Positions 22,980-35,403 of a stretch of DNA of 59,924 bases are shown piece after piece; position 1 is the first letter of the stretch; each line of letters opens with the position of its first letter. This DNA is from Branchiostoma floridae (Eukaryota > Chordata > Leptocardii > Amphioxiformes > Branchiostomatidae), in the NCBI RefSeq assembly GCF_000003815.2, contig NC_049992.1, forward strand, positions 16,656,543 through 16,716,466, in the 5' to 3' direction. The notes beneath the pieces are model-generated. The model was not told where the DNA came from. It ran no database searches and saw nothing but the letters and a program-made list of their open reading frames with translations. Made by a program: the position numbers and the translations under genes.

Positions 22980-24285
22980 TAGTCTTGGTCATGCACTAGA
23001 GTGTTGCAAGCGAGGCTGTCGGACGTGTCCTATATATCTATTGCAGATCTATGCCTAAAGGCTAATTGCTTAGTAAGAGGTTGATACGATTAATAAAAAC
23101 AAGGGCAAGACAGTCGACTACTCTGATTTAAGTTGCTGATGATCTAAATTGAAGGTAGTTCCGGGTATAAAACTTCAGGATTTGTTTCTTGGTCAAACGG
23201 GTAGAAATCCTGGCAGTTTTGAGGTGGTCATGGGTGTTACGGGGTAGGACTTCTCCTTTTGATTAGGGCCGAAACAGCTCTCACTGGGCTGTGGTGCGGT
23301 TGAAATAAAATGCCATTTTTTTAGTTTTCCGGAAGTCCATGCCGTAAGATTCTTGGCGACAATTGTGTTTTTGGACAGCTGAGATGACGGGCTTTCGTAT
23401 GATGGTATGTTTGTGTGCCAGTAATGTCAGAAATTTGGGTTCTAAACAGTTGCTTTGTCTTCATTTTTGTAGAGGAAACCAGCGTTTTGACAAACCGACA
23501 ATAGCTAAACCCATACAGTCCTACATTTTCACCATTACCAAGAAGCGAGAAGAAGCCGAACTTTTGTGTTAGACTAGATTTGTGATACTTTATATCTTGA
23601 CTTGTTGTGACCTGTACTTAGCTCGGTTGGGCAAAACTGTACAATAAAGGTCTACATTCATTGTTAAGAGTCTGTGTATTGAATGACCAGGGTCTGCCCT
23701 ATAATTGTGGTTATAAAACATGATACATTTCTATTGCTGACATTTCTAAAGAACTAGCACAGTTGTCTCAAGCACCCGATCTCGCCATGTCGTATGTATC
23801 TCGTGTTATCAAATAGGTACTTCTTCCCTTGTTGGTATTTGCAATAACTGGTATAATTGTCCGAAGTACCCGAACTGTACAAAATCACGTCTGAAGAACT
23901 CATTGACCACAAAAAGACGGCAGACACTGACGTATACGCGAAATACCAGATCTTTTGATAGATGTAAGTCAATTGCTAGAAGCATCTATCTCCTTGTGTC
24001 AATGATGCATTCGTTATATGCTGACATATGCAAGAACTAGCTAGTTCCGGATGTGTGACTTAGACTCTGGGTCATTTCAACTTGAGAAGGATCAGAGGAC
24101 TGATCGAAAGCTTGTTGGTAAGCGCTTCATTTTGTGCACGGATATACATGTATGGTCTTAAAATTGTAACATAATGTTGACTACCTTCATAGATGAACTT
24201 ACATTGATCTCGACCCAATACTGTTTCGTAAAGCACTTGGCTGTCAAGTAACCGATCTCGGAAAGCGGGTCATTCTAAGTTCCTT
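22980..24285. other. Gene-free stretch
   Basis: Only a possible LINE-like tail (ACAATAAAGGTCTACATTCA, about 23640) is noted. No exon or RNA gene is recognised. Confidence 0.4.
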
Positions 24286-24289
24286 CCCG

Positions 24290-24556
24290 CGCCTGATGGC
24301 GTATAGGGCGGCGCCCATCTCCGTTTCAGTAGCCCTGGGCCACACAGTTTTGTGCAATCACTACAGCAGGGGGCTAGTCTACAGGTAGTGGTGTGTGTTC
24401 AACTTCCATACTCTTTACCGAATGCTGAGTGCTACGCAAAGAAAGCAGCATGTACCATTTTTAAAAGTCTTTGGTATGACTCGGCCGGGGATAGAACTCA
24501 CGACCTACCGAATGCAAGGCGAACACAACCTACTCGGCCATTGCACCGGTTGTGAA
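24290..24556 (-). mobile_element. tRNA-derived SINE, minus strand
   Basis: On the minus strand it starts with a tRNA-like head containing AATGGCCGAGTAGGTTGTG and GGTCGTGAGTTCTATCCCC as box B. It ends near GGAGATGGGCGCC. A plus-strand copy of the same family lies at 27374-27650. Confidence 0.75.
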
Positions 24557-24949
24557 AGCGGGTCATTAACGTTATCATAATATGGACACCATCAAACTGA
24601 CACTTGAATCCTGTAAAACATATAGATATTTTAAACTTATCCACCTTTTACCATTTGTCAAGTGATAGATCAAGTTGGAAGTAATAGCCCCACTTCTAGT
24701 ATAACTGTACATGTGCTTATCTGTCTGTCTATATCATAAACTTTTGTAGAAAACAGAACCACCTCATGTGATGGTAACGTTACAAAAAGTAATCCAATTA
24801 AAACCTTGGGGGGAAAGCGATCAAAATAAAGTAACGATTATTGGTGGCTATAACAAAACAGAGCATCTGATTGGTCAAACTCATCTTGCTAAATGACCAT
24901 ATACATTACACGGTGCACGATCAGGAGAAAGCCGACAAAGGAACCTCCA

Positions 24950-25165
24950 TAAAAATGGCGGTATCTTTTTTTGTTTGTCTGTGTTTCCGGATATTTGTGG
25001 CTGGTATAACTTTAGAACCTCTAAATAGATTGCAATGATATTTGGTATGCTGGTAGATGGTGGGAAGAGGAACGGCAAGGATATGTTTGTCCCTCTCCTC
25101 CGTGTGATCTTGGTACTGCAGCAGAACCTCCGGTTTTGTATCTTTTGTCCTAAACATGCTATGCT
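24950..25165 (-). repeat. Unclassified interspersed repeat, copy 3
   Basis: Minus-strand copy of the family at 10155 and 11275. AGGACAAAAGATACAAAACC, GGTTCTGCTGCAGTACCAAG and ATATCCGGAAACACA appear in the expected order. Confidence 0.65.
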
Positions 25166-25169
25166 CTAG

Positions 25170-26400
25170 TTGTGTGATGTTGTCGCTCAGTCACCCATGT
25201 TTGGAACGTTACATATGTCCGGTCTACGCAGGCTAATGACCAACTTGTGTACAAAGGTTGATACAGAAATATCTATTGTATTGTTGCCCTTTGGTGTGAC
25301 ACACAAGCTACTAGCTGTAGCTAGCTAGGGTATCTTTATATAACGTTTCGTATTACCTAATGGTGTAAACAAGTCTTTGGGCATCATTAAGCTCCCAATA
25401 TGTACTTGCTTCTTTAGTTTAAAAGTGAAAAAAAAAGCCGAAATGGCCAAAGACAAAAAATCGTTCAAAATGTTTGCACAAACACATACTGATAAAACGA
25501 TACAAACTTTTCCCACGTATGTAGAAATGGAAGAAGCTGTGACAGTGAATAGAAACGCGACTTTCTCAGTCTTCGTGTACCGTCTTGAGTTTGTAATTGG
25601 TCATTTATATAATGTGAACTTGATTGGTCAGAATAACACTACGAGAGAAGAAAAGAAATCACCATTTACAATCACATATGTCTCATTAGTTGGTTTACTA
25701 CTGGTCACTTAATTGGCCATTTGCTTCAAATGGTACGGTTTTGCACAATGCATCCTAAATACAACTGAGGGATGATATTAGTAAGGGGTATTAGTGACAT
25801 CTTATATAATGTAAAAGAAAACCTTTGATACTTTTGTACCTCTTCTTCACATCCGTATATTCCCTCTCAAGTCCTATTCATATATAAATATAGCAACAGT
25901 TGCCATGTAAAAGCAGGTTTATTTTGGCTCCACCTCTAGAATAACTTCTATTGTTGTATAGAACACTTGTGTCAAGTTTCATGCTTTAACCATAATTTGA
26001 GCAATTTTTGCACCAATCGCCTGGACTAATACTGAAGCACTGATTGTTCCAGATTTACAGATAGGGGAACGTTTAAGACACAGCATCTCCCCTGCGGTAG
26101 TAGGTGTAGCGTGGTTTCTTGGTAGGCTCGCTTATCAAGGAGATGAACAATGTTTAGTCAGTAATCAGTCGGCGTTGGCTGTACTGTACTTAGGTAAAGA
26201 CACTCCGTGGGCACGCGAGCTCCTTGTGCTCACGACCACCTCGTGCTGGTTGCGAGCAGCTTCCCTACCAGGGCCTGCACGGAAGACTAGTTCTGACCGC
26301 ACATCTTTGTGGGTGTTGTCGCATCACGTGTACACTCTTCCTCCTCTTCCTACACATCAGAACTCTTGTCTCTCTCTCTTTTCCGTCGCTTCTCTGAAAC
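25170..26400. other. Gene-free stretch
   Basis: No confident exon or repeat. A splice-like 24-base segment just beyond it (26406-26429) is discussed as a finding. Confidence 0.4.
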
Positions 26401-26533
26401 GTCAGGGCGGACTCCTTCAGGATGGAAAGGTGAGTGATGAAATGCTGTTCAGCTAAGGACTAGCTAGTGAGAGGGTGGATTTAGCATTTGCATTACGCAA
26501 ACCTGCACGTTTCATGCTATTAGTCGCTCGAAA

Positions 26534-26826
26534 GATTGATATGTTTGCATGAAAGTTTAGCTGACGAGTCTTACATGGGGGTAGGTGTGTAGGTTGCAAC
26601 CGCGTCCCCTTGAATTGCTGGCGCGACACTTCGAGGGTTCTTCTTGACATTCTCATGTTAAAAACCTCCAGTTTTTGCCGCCAGTAATTGAGAAATCTAA
26701 GATTGATATGTTTTTATGAAAGTTTAGCTGGCGAGTCTTACATGGGGGTAGCGGTGTAGGATCGCAACCGCGTCCACCTGAATTACTGGCGCGACACTTC
26801 GAGGGTTCTTCTTGACACTCTCATGT
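26534..26826. repeat. Two-copy direct duplication, period 167
   Basis: Both copies begin GATTGATATGTTT (26534, 26701) and share GTCTTACATGGGGGTAG and GGCGCGACACTTCGAGGGTT. The second ends near ACTCTCATGTTTGA. Identity is high, so the duplication is recent. Confidence 0.8.
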
Positions 26827-27373
26827 TTGAAAAAAAAATGTACATGGTGTTTGCCATGGCTGACGGCAGCAATGGAAACCTGTGTCTGTGGGAATGATAT
26901 GTAATGAAATCATGTGGGCGTCCTGTGAATGCCTGTCATCGCAAGGAGTTTGGTGGGGAGCCCTTTATCTGTTTATACATTCTTCCTCCTCCGTCGTCTC
27001 TGACTCAACCGCCACAGTTAAGCATCTCCTTTCCCTTGGCCCCGTGGTACTTGGTTTCGTTTACCTCTCACCCACTTTTACTGATGGGTCTTTCATGGTA
27101 GGAATGGGCGCCATAGGATTTTCAGGTACGCTGTGATAGAACCAACTGCTTACAAGAATCTAAGACCGTCTCGTTGATGAAAAGACTGATGAATATTTTT
27201 AACACATCCACGACTATCCAAAGAATGACCTCTGTTTCTGGACATCGTACGATGGACGTGGCCACGTTCTTACCTCGTCCACAGGCGTCGTCGACTTCCC
27301 GAAGCCCTTACACTGGTTGAACGGTGTGGCGTTTTCAAAGTCCTTGCCGCTTTTAAGGTCACTTCCCAGACTT

Positions 27374-27650
27374 AGCGGGTACAATGGCCGCGTGAATAGA
27401 GTGTTCGCCTTGTATTCGGCAGGTCGTGAGTTGGATGCCGGCCCAGTCATACCAAATACTTTTCAAAGCACCGTTTATAAAAAAAAGGGTACGTGCTGCT
27501 TTCTCTGCTTAGCACTCAGCACTAAATGAGGAAGAGTATGGGAGTTAAACACACATCACTACCAGCGGACTAGCCCCAGGCTGTAGTGGCTTGCTTGCGC
27601 AAATGTGTGGCCCAAGGGCTACAGAAAGGAGATGGGCGCCACCCCTAAGC
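27374..27650 (+). mobile_element. tRNA-derived SINE, plus strand
   Basis: The head AATGGCCGCGTGAATAGAGT with box-B-like GGTCGTGAGTTGGATGCC is followed by a body that ends GAGATGGGCGCC. It is the sister copy of 24290-24556. Confidence 0.75.
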
Positions 27651-27774
27651 ATCTGTTTCATATACACGGGTAACTTTAACCCAGACCCTGATTGACCAAC
27701 CGATGGGTAAGCGAGCTCTAGATGACATTTTCGGCAGCAACACGCTCGGTGTTCTCTCGTTCATCGTGCAATAG

Positions 27775-27831
27775 ATTGGCCAATGCCCGGGTACGGTCCA
27801 ATGTGATTGGATGGATTTTTAGGTATAAAAG
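27775..27831 (+). promoter_or_regulatory. Core-promoter-like cluster: four CCAAT boxes and a TATA box
   Basis: ATTGG at 27775 and 27806 and CCAAT at 27780 and 27798 lie within 36 bases, followed by a consensus TATAAAAG at 27824-27831. A transcript would be expected to start near 27855. A 90-codon frame overlaps the site but starts before the expected cap site, so I do not call it. Confidence 0.35.
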
Positions 27832-28699
27832 ATATGGCGAGTTTTAAGTGTAGCGACCATCTGACGATTAACAATTGCGACCGGCTATTGGATGGATGCT
27901 TAAAAAAAGAGTCGGAAAGTCGGTGGCGTTCCTTTCGTTACAAACAGTTGTGCCTAATTCATCGTAACCACGAAATGTTTGTGTTCTTCTTTATTGCCAT
28001 AGACTTGAAAATGGAATATAGGACTACCATCACAAAAACAGAAAATGCTCTGAGGTTTTCTGTTATTGTAACAATTGGGTCAATCGTGTAAAGGCCTCAC
28101 TAGCTCTCACGAACGGATGTCGTTGTTAAAGGTCTAGTATGTAACATAAGGACAATATAGAAAGTAGATTGTCCTATAATTCTACCTTCTAAGTGTGATC
28201 AACACTATAGAATTGCATACCAATATTTAAGGAGGGAGGTTACAACATCATTGTACCATACAAACGTGTTGTGGCCTTTCAAATCAGTGCACAGTACGTT
28301 GTTATGTTGGTTTTAGTAGGGTCTAGTTTGAGATTGGTTCAGAAACTTAACAGACGATATTTTCACAGTTCAAAAACACCAAAAATACGAAACAGTAATG
28401 CAAATATGCTAACAAGGTGTTGTATACATGTACATGTCAATCAAATTAAGGTTTTGTTCTGGAGACTATTTTCGGTGCCAAATGTTACATCAAGGACTTC
28501 TAAGAAGACGTCTTTAAAGTCTGGTTGAAACCAGAAAGCAGGTTAACAAGGAAGTCACTGTGTGTTGATGGATGTTTGGTTTGGTTTGGTTAAATTCGGA
28601 TCTCCACTAGCGATAGATACGTCACTATCCTTGATGGGTCCGGATGATTGATGTAATCACCGTATGGCTGATACGAGACGGAGGTTCGCCAGGCCTCCA

Positions 28700-28860
28700 T
28701 CCGGGTGATTGTAGTGAATCACCACCTCCAGACGAAAGGATGTGTACCATCGCACATCAGGGCACACCACACCTTTCTTTTTCGAAAGGTGTGGTGGGCT
28801 CTTTAACGTGCGTGGGGTGTGGGTCTCCCCAAACAAAGGACCTCCATTTTACGTCATTTT
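28700..28860 (-). repeat. SINE tail fragment with a perfect hairpin
   Basis: Minus-strand relative of the 13398 SINE body (GGAGGTC-type and AAAGAGCCCACCACACC phrases). At about 28765-28797, CACCACACCTTTC and its perfect inverse flank a six-base loop. Confidence 0.6.
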
Positions 28861-29129
28861 TATTGTTCATTTCTCAAATGTAAACCATTGGATCTTTGCT
28901 GTAATTGTCTTCACGTGGGGATGATTTTAAAAGACTAGGCTTTGCCTTTCTCCCACTCCGTTAGGTACAGAGATGTGTAGATAGCGTTTATATAGCATCT
29001 TACTTATATTTTACCTTCAATCATAAGCGACTCATTAATTATTACAGACAGGCATTGTGAAAAGTGAAAAGGACGAACGAATCATTAATTGTGAACTTAT
29101 CATTGGTAAGACAAATGCTAACAAATGTC

Positions 29130-29620
29130 CGACATCCTTTACGAGGCCGTAGGTTATTGGGTGGGCCGACTACTCACTCTTTGCAGCCAGGGGCTGAATT
29201 GCGAGGAGCTTACAATAGGCGGGGCTAAATCGCAAGTGTCATTCGGCGCCACTCAGGTGACCTCAATACGACTGTCGCAAGTGTCTGGAGCGAGCTGCCA
29301 TTCAGCGCCACTCAGGTGACCTCAATACGACAGTAATTGCCCCAGGTGCGGCCAAGGTACTGTAGGTTTTGAACCGCTCACACCGCACCATCGCACATGT
29401 GGCGGGTTCTTTAACGTGCCCGGGGTATGGCTCTCCACAGACACGGGACCTCCATTTAACGTCCTATCCGAGGGTAATGTGTTGTGCCATTACCGTTGTG
29501 CCTGGGGCACGGTATTGGAAGGCGGAGCCCATCTCTCTCCATCCACCACGTGGAAACTTTTTACCCTGGGGGAGTAAAGAAAGTTGTTTAGTAATCTCCA
29601 GGCAGTGGCATAAGGTTGTA
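29130..29620 (-). mobile_element. tRNA-type SINE body and tail, minus strand, with internal duplication
   Basis: It is the reverse of the 13560-13830 part of the SINE at 13398: CCCCAGGTGCGGCCAAGGTA, AAGAACCCGCCACATGTGCG and the CAGGGGCTGAATTGC part all occur. The segment CGCCACTCAGGTGACCTCAA is present twice, about 66 bases apart. An added distal part, 29500-29590, resembles that at 32900. Confidence 0.7.
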
Positions 29621-30027
29621 TCAAAGCTGGCTAAGGAGTACAGCTGGCCAAAGGGAGTCATCAGCCACTCCGGTAGCCAAACACACTCCTATGTAGTCTT
29701 CACTCCTCTGGCAGCTTTTGATACCATCTTATGCTACCGTAGGATCTGCTTGGAGATTAGAGTTCAGTGCATTTCAGAATTACACAACGTCTATGCGGGA
29801 ATCTAACCCGTATCCTCTCGATCCAGTGTCCGTCAGTTTAACCGCTATGCTGCTGACGTCAAAAAGTACTAAACACTGTTGTGTGTCTACCAGGAGTGGG
29901 GTTCGGGCCCATGAAGTCATAACGTTAATCAGACCTTAATCAGACAGTTTAGCCACCTGGCCATCCTGGTAGTTGTTGAGTTTTTTTTTTTCTTCCACGT
30001 GTTAGATCCGTCAATTTGTTCGTCCAT

Positions 30028-30365
30028 ACTGTCATTCGTTCACTCACTCATTCATTCGTTCATTGACTCACTCGCGCTCATTCACGCATTTACTCTCACT
30101 CACTCACTCACTCACTCACTCACACGCTCGCTCGCTCGCTCACTCACTCATTCACTCATTCACTCACTCACTCACTCACTCACTCACTCACTAACCTACT
30201 CACTCACTCACTCACTCAATCACCCACCCACTCACTCACTCACTCACCCTCTCACCCTCTCACTCACTCACCCTCTCACTCACTCACTCACTCACTCACT
30301 AACCCACTCACTCAATCACTCAATCACTCACTCACTCAATCACTCAATTAAACACTCAATTACTA
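30028..30365. repeat. (CTCA)n microsatellite
   Basis: About 330 bases of CTCA tetranucleotide with GCTC, ATTC and ACCC variants. The Ser/His/Leu/Thr frame across it is an artefact. Confidence 0.95.
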
Positions 30366-30599
30366 ACTTTCACAGCCATTTCACAGACAACTTTTTACCC
30401 AGTAGTAACCAAATCATACAATGTTGATTACACGAAAAGTTCTTGTTCTACGTGCGCTGTGTGGATGGACACATTTAAGCTGTCTAAAGCCATCTACATC
30501 TGAAAATGATTTTGATGAAAGAGATTTACTCGGTGACATTCATGCCCACACAGTGAGTGGTTCATTAGGCTACTTAAAGCATTTCCCGTGCGTGGCTTG

Positions 30600-30740
30600 T
30601 AGCACGTAGTGTCAAATACCATCCTTGGGAAATTGTTCCAAAAATGTACAGTCCAGGGCAACAGCGATTCCCCCTCCCCCTTAATTTTGTCCCAGGGGAA
30701 ATCACAGTAGTGTTGGTGAAATCGCTGTGACACCGACCTG
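30600..30740 (-). pseudogene. LINE reverse transcriptase C-terminal remnant, short
   Basis: A minus-strand frame contains LLPWTVHFWNNFPRMVFDT, which fits the terminal SFxPRTxxxWNxLPxxVVxA motif of non-LTR retrotransposon polyproteins. Only about 45 residues can be recognised and no catalytic part remains. The match is short, so confidence is moderate. Confidence 0.45.
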
Positions 30741-30744
30741 GAAA

Positions 30745-31635
30745 TGCAGATGGAAAGAGCATTGAGACTAGCATGACCGCCTAAATATTGAGACTATATA
30801 TCGCTTGTTTATAACAGATGTATACTAGTAATCACTGACCCTGGCTTCTATGGCTACTGGTCATTACATTCGCTTGCGATCGGCCAACAGTTTCTCTGAT
30901 ATCTGATAATGATTTGGACGAAACTAAGAAATGTTTTCTTTTTTCACGTTTTGTCACGTGTGACTGACTCTACCTTGACTTTGTATGTTTATTGACTCTA
31001 GCTGTGTAAAACTAATTGATTTTCTTTGAAATCTCAAAATAGTACAATATGAGACAATAAACATAGAACTTAATGACTAGACTTTAAGACACTGAATACT
31101 GTAAATTCAATTACTTTGCGGCGTGAGCGGAAAATGACATTTTCACGGGCAATGTTTTAAATTCGCAGCTGAAATATTCTATAGTGCAGTAGTAACACGT
31201 TGCAAACGAAAGGTTTACAATTTACTGTATCATTCCAATGTTTATTTGCACATCCGCAACGTGGGTTACTGATGATCACCATAGTTCGTTTTTCCCTGAG
31301 AAAATTCTCCGTCTGTGCCTCGTGGGTTGGATCTGATGTCTCCTAGCCATGTTCCTCTTAGGAAAGGAACTAATGATATCGGCGTGGGAAGGCGCTCTTT
31401 TGTGCAGCAACAAGTGGTAAAACAAACGCCTACCGCTTCGTACCACACACTGTAGCTCTGCAATCTAAAGTTCCTTCCTTGATAGGTTCGTAGCTTGTCC
31501 TGAGAATGAGAATGATACGGGGTATTATTGCTCTGATGTGCACGTGTAAGACGTGGAATATCGATAGCGTATCATGGGGGACAGTGATCGAGAGGTCTAT
31601 CGTTCAGCCCTAGGATAGGCAGTTTCCATGCTGTT
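30745..31635. other. Gene-free stretch
   Basis: AT-rich intergenic sequence with no feature that I can support. Confidence 0.4.
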
Positions 31636-31637
31636 TC

Positions 31638-31868
31638 AATAGCAGGGTACATTTTACGGAGAGGGGTGCCAGCCTGCCTCCTCAATGTTTAACACGCTTA
31701 AGGCAATTTCTCGAACACGGGCTCCCATTTTACGTCCCTTCCGAAAGACGAATGCAGCCCAAACCGAGATGTTCTGACCCTGCTTTGAACCAGGGTCTCC
31801 CAGTTACCGACTGATTGGAGCCAGGAATGCGACTGTGAGGCTGCTACCAGTTGAGCTACTGGGACATC
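31638..31868 (-). mobile_element. tRNA-derived SINE, minus strand
   Basis: On the minus strand it starts GGATGTCCCAGTAGCTCAAC with box A TAGCTCAACTGGTAGC and box B GGTTCAAAGC. The body has TTTCGGAAGGGACGTAAAAT and CTCGAGAAATT-like sequence, ending near TACCCTGCTA. Box A and box B are both well kept. Confidence 0.8.
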
Positions 31869-31890
31869 CCTTCTAGAATCGAGAAATATC

Positions 31891-32226
<336 letters not shown>

Positions 32227-32819
32227 CTGCCTCTTGGCTTTCGAATATTTTCCGAGTCCCAATGTTTTCCCTCCTTTTTATTCTCCGTTGACAGCAAGGG
32301 AATTTATGGGAAGAAGAGACATTGATGACAACTTTCAATTGCTGTTAGTCTCGCCTACAGGTTTTAAGAAATGTTTTATGTAACTTGTTTTATTTTTCAC
32401 TGTATCACAAGAAACGAAATATTCAATCCAATTGGCCAGAGCACACCTCCTCATTACTAGCCCTTTACAAGGCAATTTGACGGTACTTAGATGACGCATA
32501 TGTGTATAAGATAGGGTACTTTGGTAGTTTTATATGAAGTCGTGCCGAGCATTCTACCATTTCTTTTTCTCTTTTTCAACGTTATTAAATCCAAACTAAC
32601 GTCTACAGAAAAGAAGATCTTAAAGGTATGTGTGGTGGTGTCGTCTGGGGACATTTCATTCTTTCTTTGTTCTTTCTCGTTCTTTCCTCTATCTCTTTAT
32701 TTCTTCTCCCTCTCATTCTTTTTCCCCTTCTCGTTGCGTCGAATACTCGACCATTTGACTAGGCTAGTGGATGCAAGATCTACAAAACCGTACACGTCAT
32801 GGCTTTGGTTCCTGGCGTG

Positions 32820-33005
32820 CATGGCTAGATGTTGTGTTATTGGGAAAGGCACTGTACAGGACTTTTTTCCACCTCGGCCAGGTGTCAAGATGGGTACCTG
32901 GCTTTGGTTGGGGTGGTAAAGACAGTGGGAGTAAAAGGGTGAACTCCGCCTTCCAATACAGTGTCCTTGACACAGTGGATAACAACCCACTGCCCTTCAA
33001 AAAGA
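32820..33005 (+). repeat. SINE body fragment
   Basis: GGGAAAGGCACTGTACAGG, CAGGTGTCAAGATGGGTACC and GAACTCCGCCTTCCAATACA match the tRNA-derived SINE body and its distal part. The promoter head is missing. Confidence 0.6.
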
Positions 33006-33399
33006 CATCAGTTTGTCCTGATTTTGTCACTGATGAAAAGTGCTCTAGAAACCAAAGGTGTAGCTCTTACATGCGACAAATAGGCAAATTTCCCTGATGT
33101 GTACCTTACGTTAATGGCCGTAGGTGTGCGGTGTGTGGTCGATATGGAAGAAACAAATGTTATCCGCCTCGCATGACAGCGCGTTGGCAGTTGTTTTAGG
33201 TTACTGATATGTTGTAAACGTGGGCACAGGTACATGGCATAGGGCTAGTGCAGCAAAATAGTACTTTGTAGGCGTATTATTTGAACGTGAAATCTCGCAT
33301 GTATGCATAATGTTTCCTACACACATGGGTTTAAACATGCACAGGTATCATCTACTTGTATGAAAACAACGTCGAAACCTCTATGGTCCAACATGCATC

Positions 33400-33845
33400 T
33401 GTACCTGTAACTGTATCTAAATGGCCGGTATAATCGCCCTTCGGCGAAGCACACCGGCTTCGCAGGCACGCAGCGAGGCAGCAGCTGGGTATATTACACT
33501 GAACGATCTGTCACATGTCTAGCTTTTGCACATCTATCTGCAAATGATCTTTAAAACTATCCAGAGAAGATGCCTCTACTGTACTTGGTGATAACAAATT
33601 CCACCCTACGATAATTCTGCGAAAATACGAATTTTTGAACACATTAATCCTGGCTTGGTAACTCTGGTACTCGAAGGCACGACTATTCCTCGTTCTTTTT
33701 TGAGCTGGTATTAGATACTAGGTCATTTTGTACATCATGCAAAGTCTGGACATTTTCCTTCTGTCTTCACGCGTCATCCCCGGTAGGTCTGTAACGTACC
33801 GTGATCCGCCATCTTGCTCCAAATCAACCATCCTTGACCTCACCA
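33400..33845 (-). pseudogene. LINE reverse transcriptase C-terminal remnant, minus strand
   Basis: The minus-strand reading shows REDRRKMSRLCMMYKM, then after a stop YQSYQARINVFKNSYFRRII, WNLLSPSTVEASSLDSFKDH and LDM before a stop near 33518. These are typical end motifs of CR1/L2-like LINE polyproteins. An in-frame stop after the first block shows decay, and the catalytic domain is missing. A GCGAAGCCGGTG-rich 3' part and a GATACAGTTACAGG tail follow to about 33400. Confidence 0.8.
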
Positions 33846-33929
33846 GGTGAGATTTGGGCTCGCAGGAAGGTCGTTTTTCATTTACGTGGCGGCGTTTTAA
33901 CTCGCGGGCTCTTCGTGCTATGAATTCCA

Positions 33930-35400
33930 ATGCGGAATGACTCAGCCAAACGCGGAGTGCGCATCCAAAAACCTATCTATTGTAATTCAGCTAGCACACT
34001 CCTTTCTGGATACAAGTGTTATAGTTACGGGTTAACCTTAATTGATAATACACAGAGTTTTTTCTTAAATTGTAAGCCAACTACTTGGAATGAGATTGAC
34101 AATAGAATTACAGATGCAAAACGCTATGATATAGACAAGATTTAAACATAATTAAATGAACTATGATGACATAAATAAATAAACCATGATGAGCCACAAA
34201 TTCATAATTTCTCAAGAACTGTTGAAATGGGAGAGATTTTGATGGTATCTTAAAGTGTTGTCATTTATATGTAAGTGTTGTTATTAATATCATGTTCAAA
34301 AATCAGGATTCTTACCATTGTTAATATTGCCTAAGGGACGCCACGCATATTTTCAATGATTAACATAAGTACACATGATTAGTTTGAGCTATTGCAGCTT
34401 GTAATTGTGTTAAGCACGATCCTGTCGAAGATTTTGACGAGTAAAATTTCGAAAATGTCAGTCAGCATAAACAGCTTGTAATTGTTTAACAGATGCAGAT
34501 GAAAACAACAAAGTAAAGATGTAGGGCTATAAATTTTAACAACGGTTATAACAAGGCAATACACGCGGAGAAACTAAGCTATTTTGAAACTCATTTTCGC
34601 TTTTTTTTGCCCTTGAGCGTTCAAGTGTTTGTTGATGCTTGTGAGAAGTGTAAGTAGTGTACGGTTTCATACATATCATACTCAATCGGACTAATCGGAC
34701 CCAGTCTCCTTTTGCTAGTAAACACATCTTCTCTTACTAAAACTACCAACGTTCACAGATACACCTTGTTTTGAATCTATCTTACCTAACAGTGAAATTT
34801 TGTCATTATCAACAATGATAAATTTATTGCAAAACCATACCCGTTGGCTATTCGCGAACAAACAAAACTGTGGTATACAGCGTTTGTACAACAACAGAAA
34901 AGGAACGTGAAATATATAAATGAATTATTAGAAATTGAAATGACAACCATTCTAATCCATTTCTAATTTTAAATGTTATTTTCTACATGCAATTGGAAAA
35001 TATTTTAGAATGAGCAATAACATTAATTTCAGCACTAAGGAGAGAGTAACATATGGAGCCTGTTTCTCGCTCGTTATTTGGGTAGTGGATTTTACGTACA
35101 CTCTTGGTAGCTTGTTCACATCTCATATATAACACACTCTCTCTTACGTAAGATATGGATTCTATTCTGTGTACAGTTATCAATAATGATAACCAAAACA
35201 CGCAGATTTTTATGATTTTGTTTATTACACACGAAATCTCAACAACATCGTTACCAGGGCTGGAAGACTGTAGACGTATAAGGCGGCGAATGAAGGAGAA
35301 ATCCTTTATGTAACGTAAACGTCATCGCACATCCACCACATTTGCCCGTCGCAATTGTTCAAATTTTGCCAAACACACGGCGGTGACGCACGAGCATCCT
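33930..35400. other. AT-rich gene-free stretch
   Basis: No exon, RNA gene or repeat family is recognised. It ends where CpG content rises before the RTP-like gene. Confidence 0.45.
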
Positions 35401-35403
35401 TAC

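Noticed and set aside
29369-29806. 145-residue + frame
   Set aside because: Runs through the reverse of a tRNA-derived SINE; no independent support.
29999-30427. Ser/His/Leu frame of 142 residues
   Set aside because: Translation of the (CTCA)n tract.
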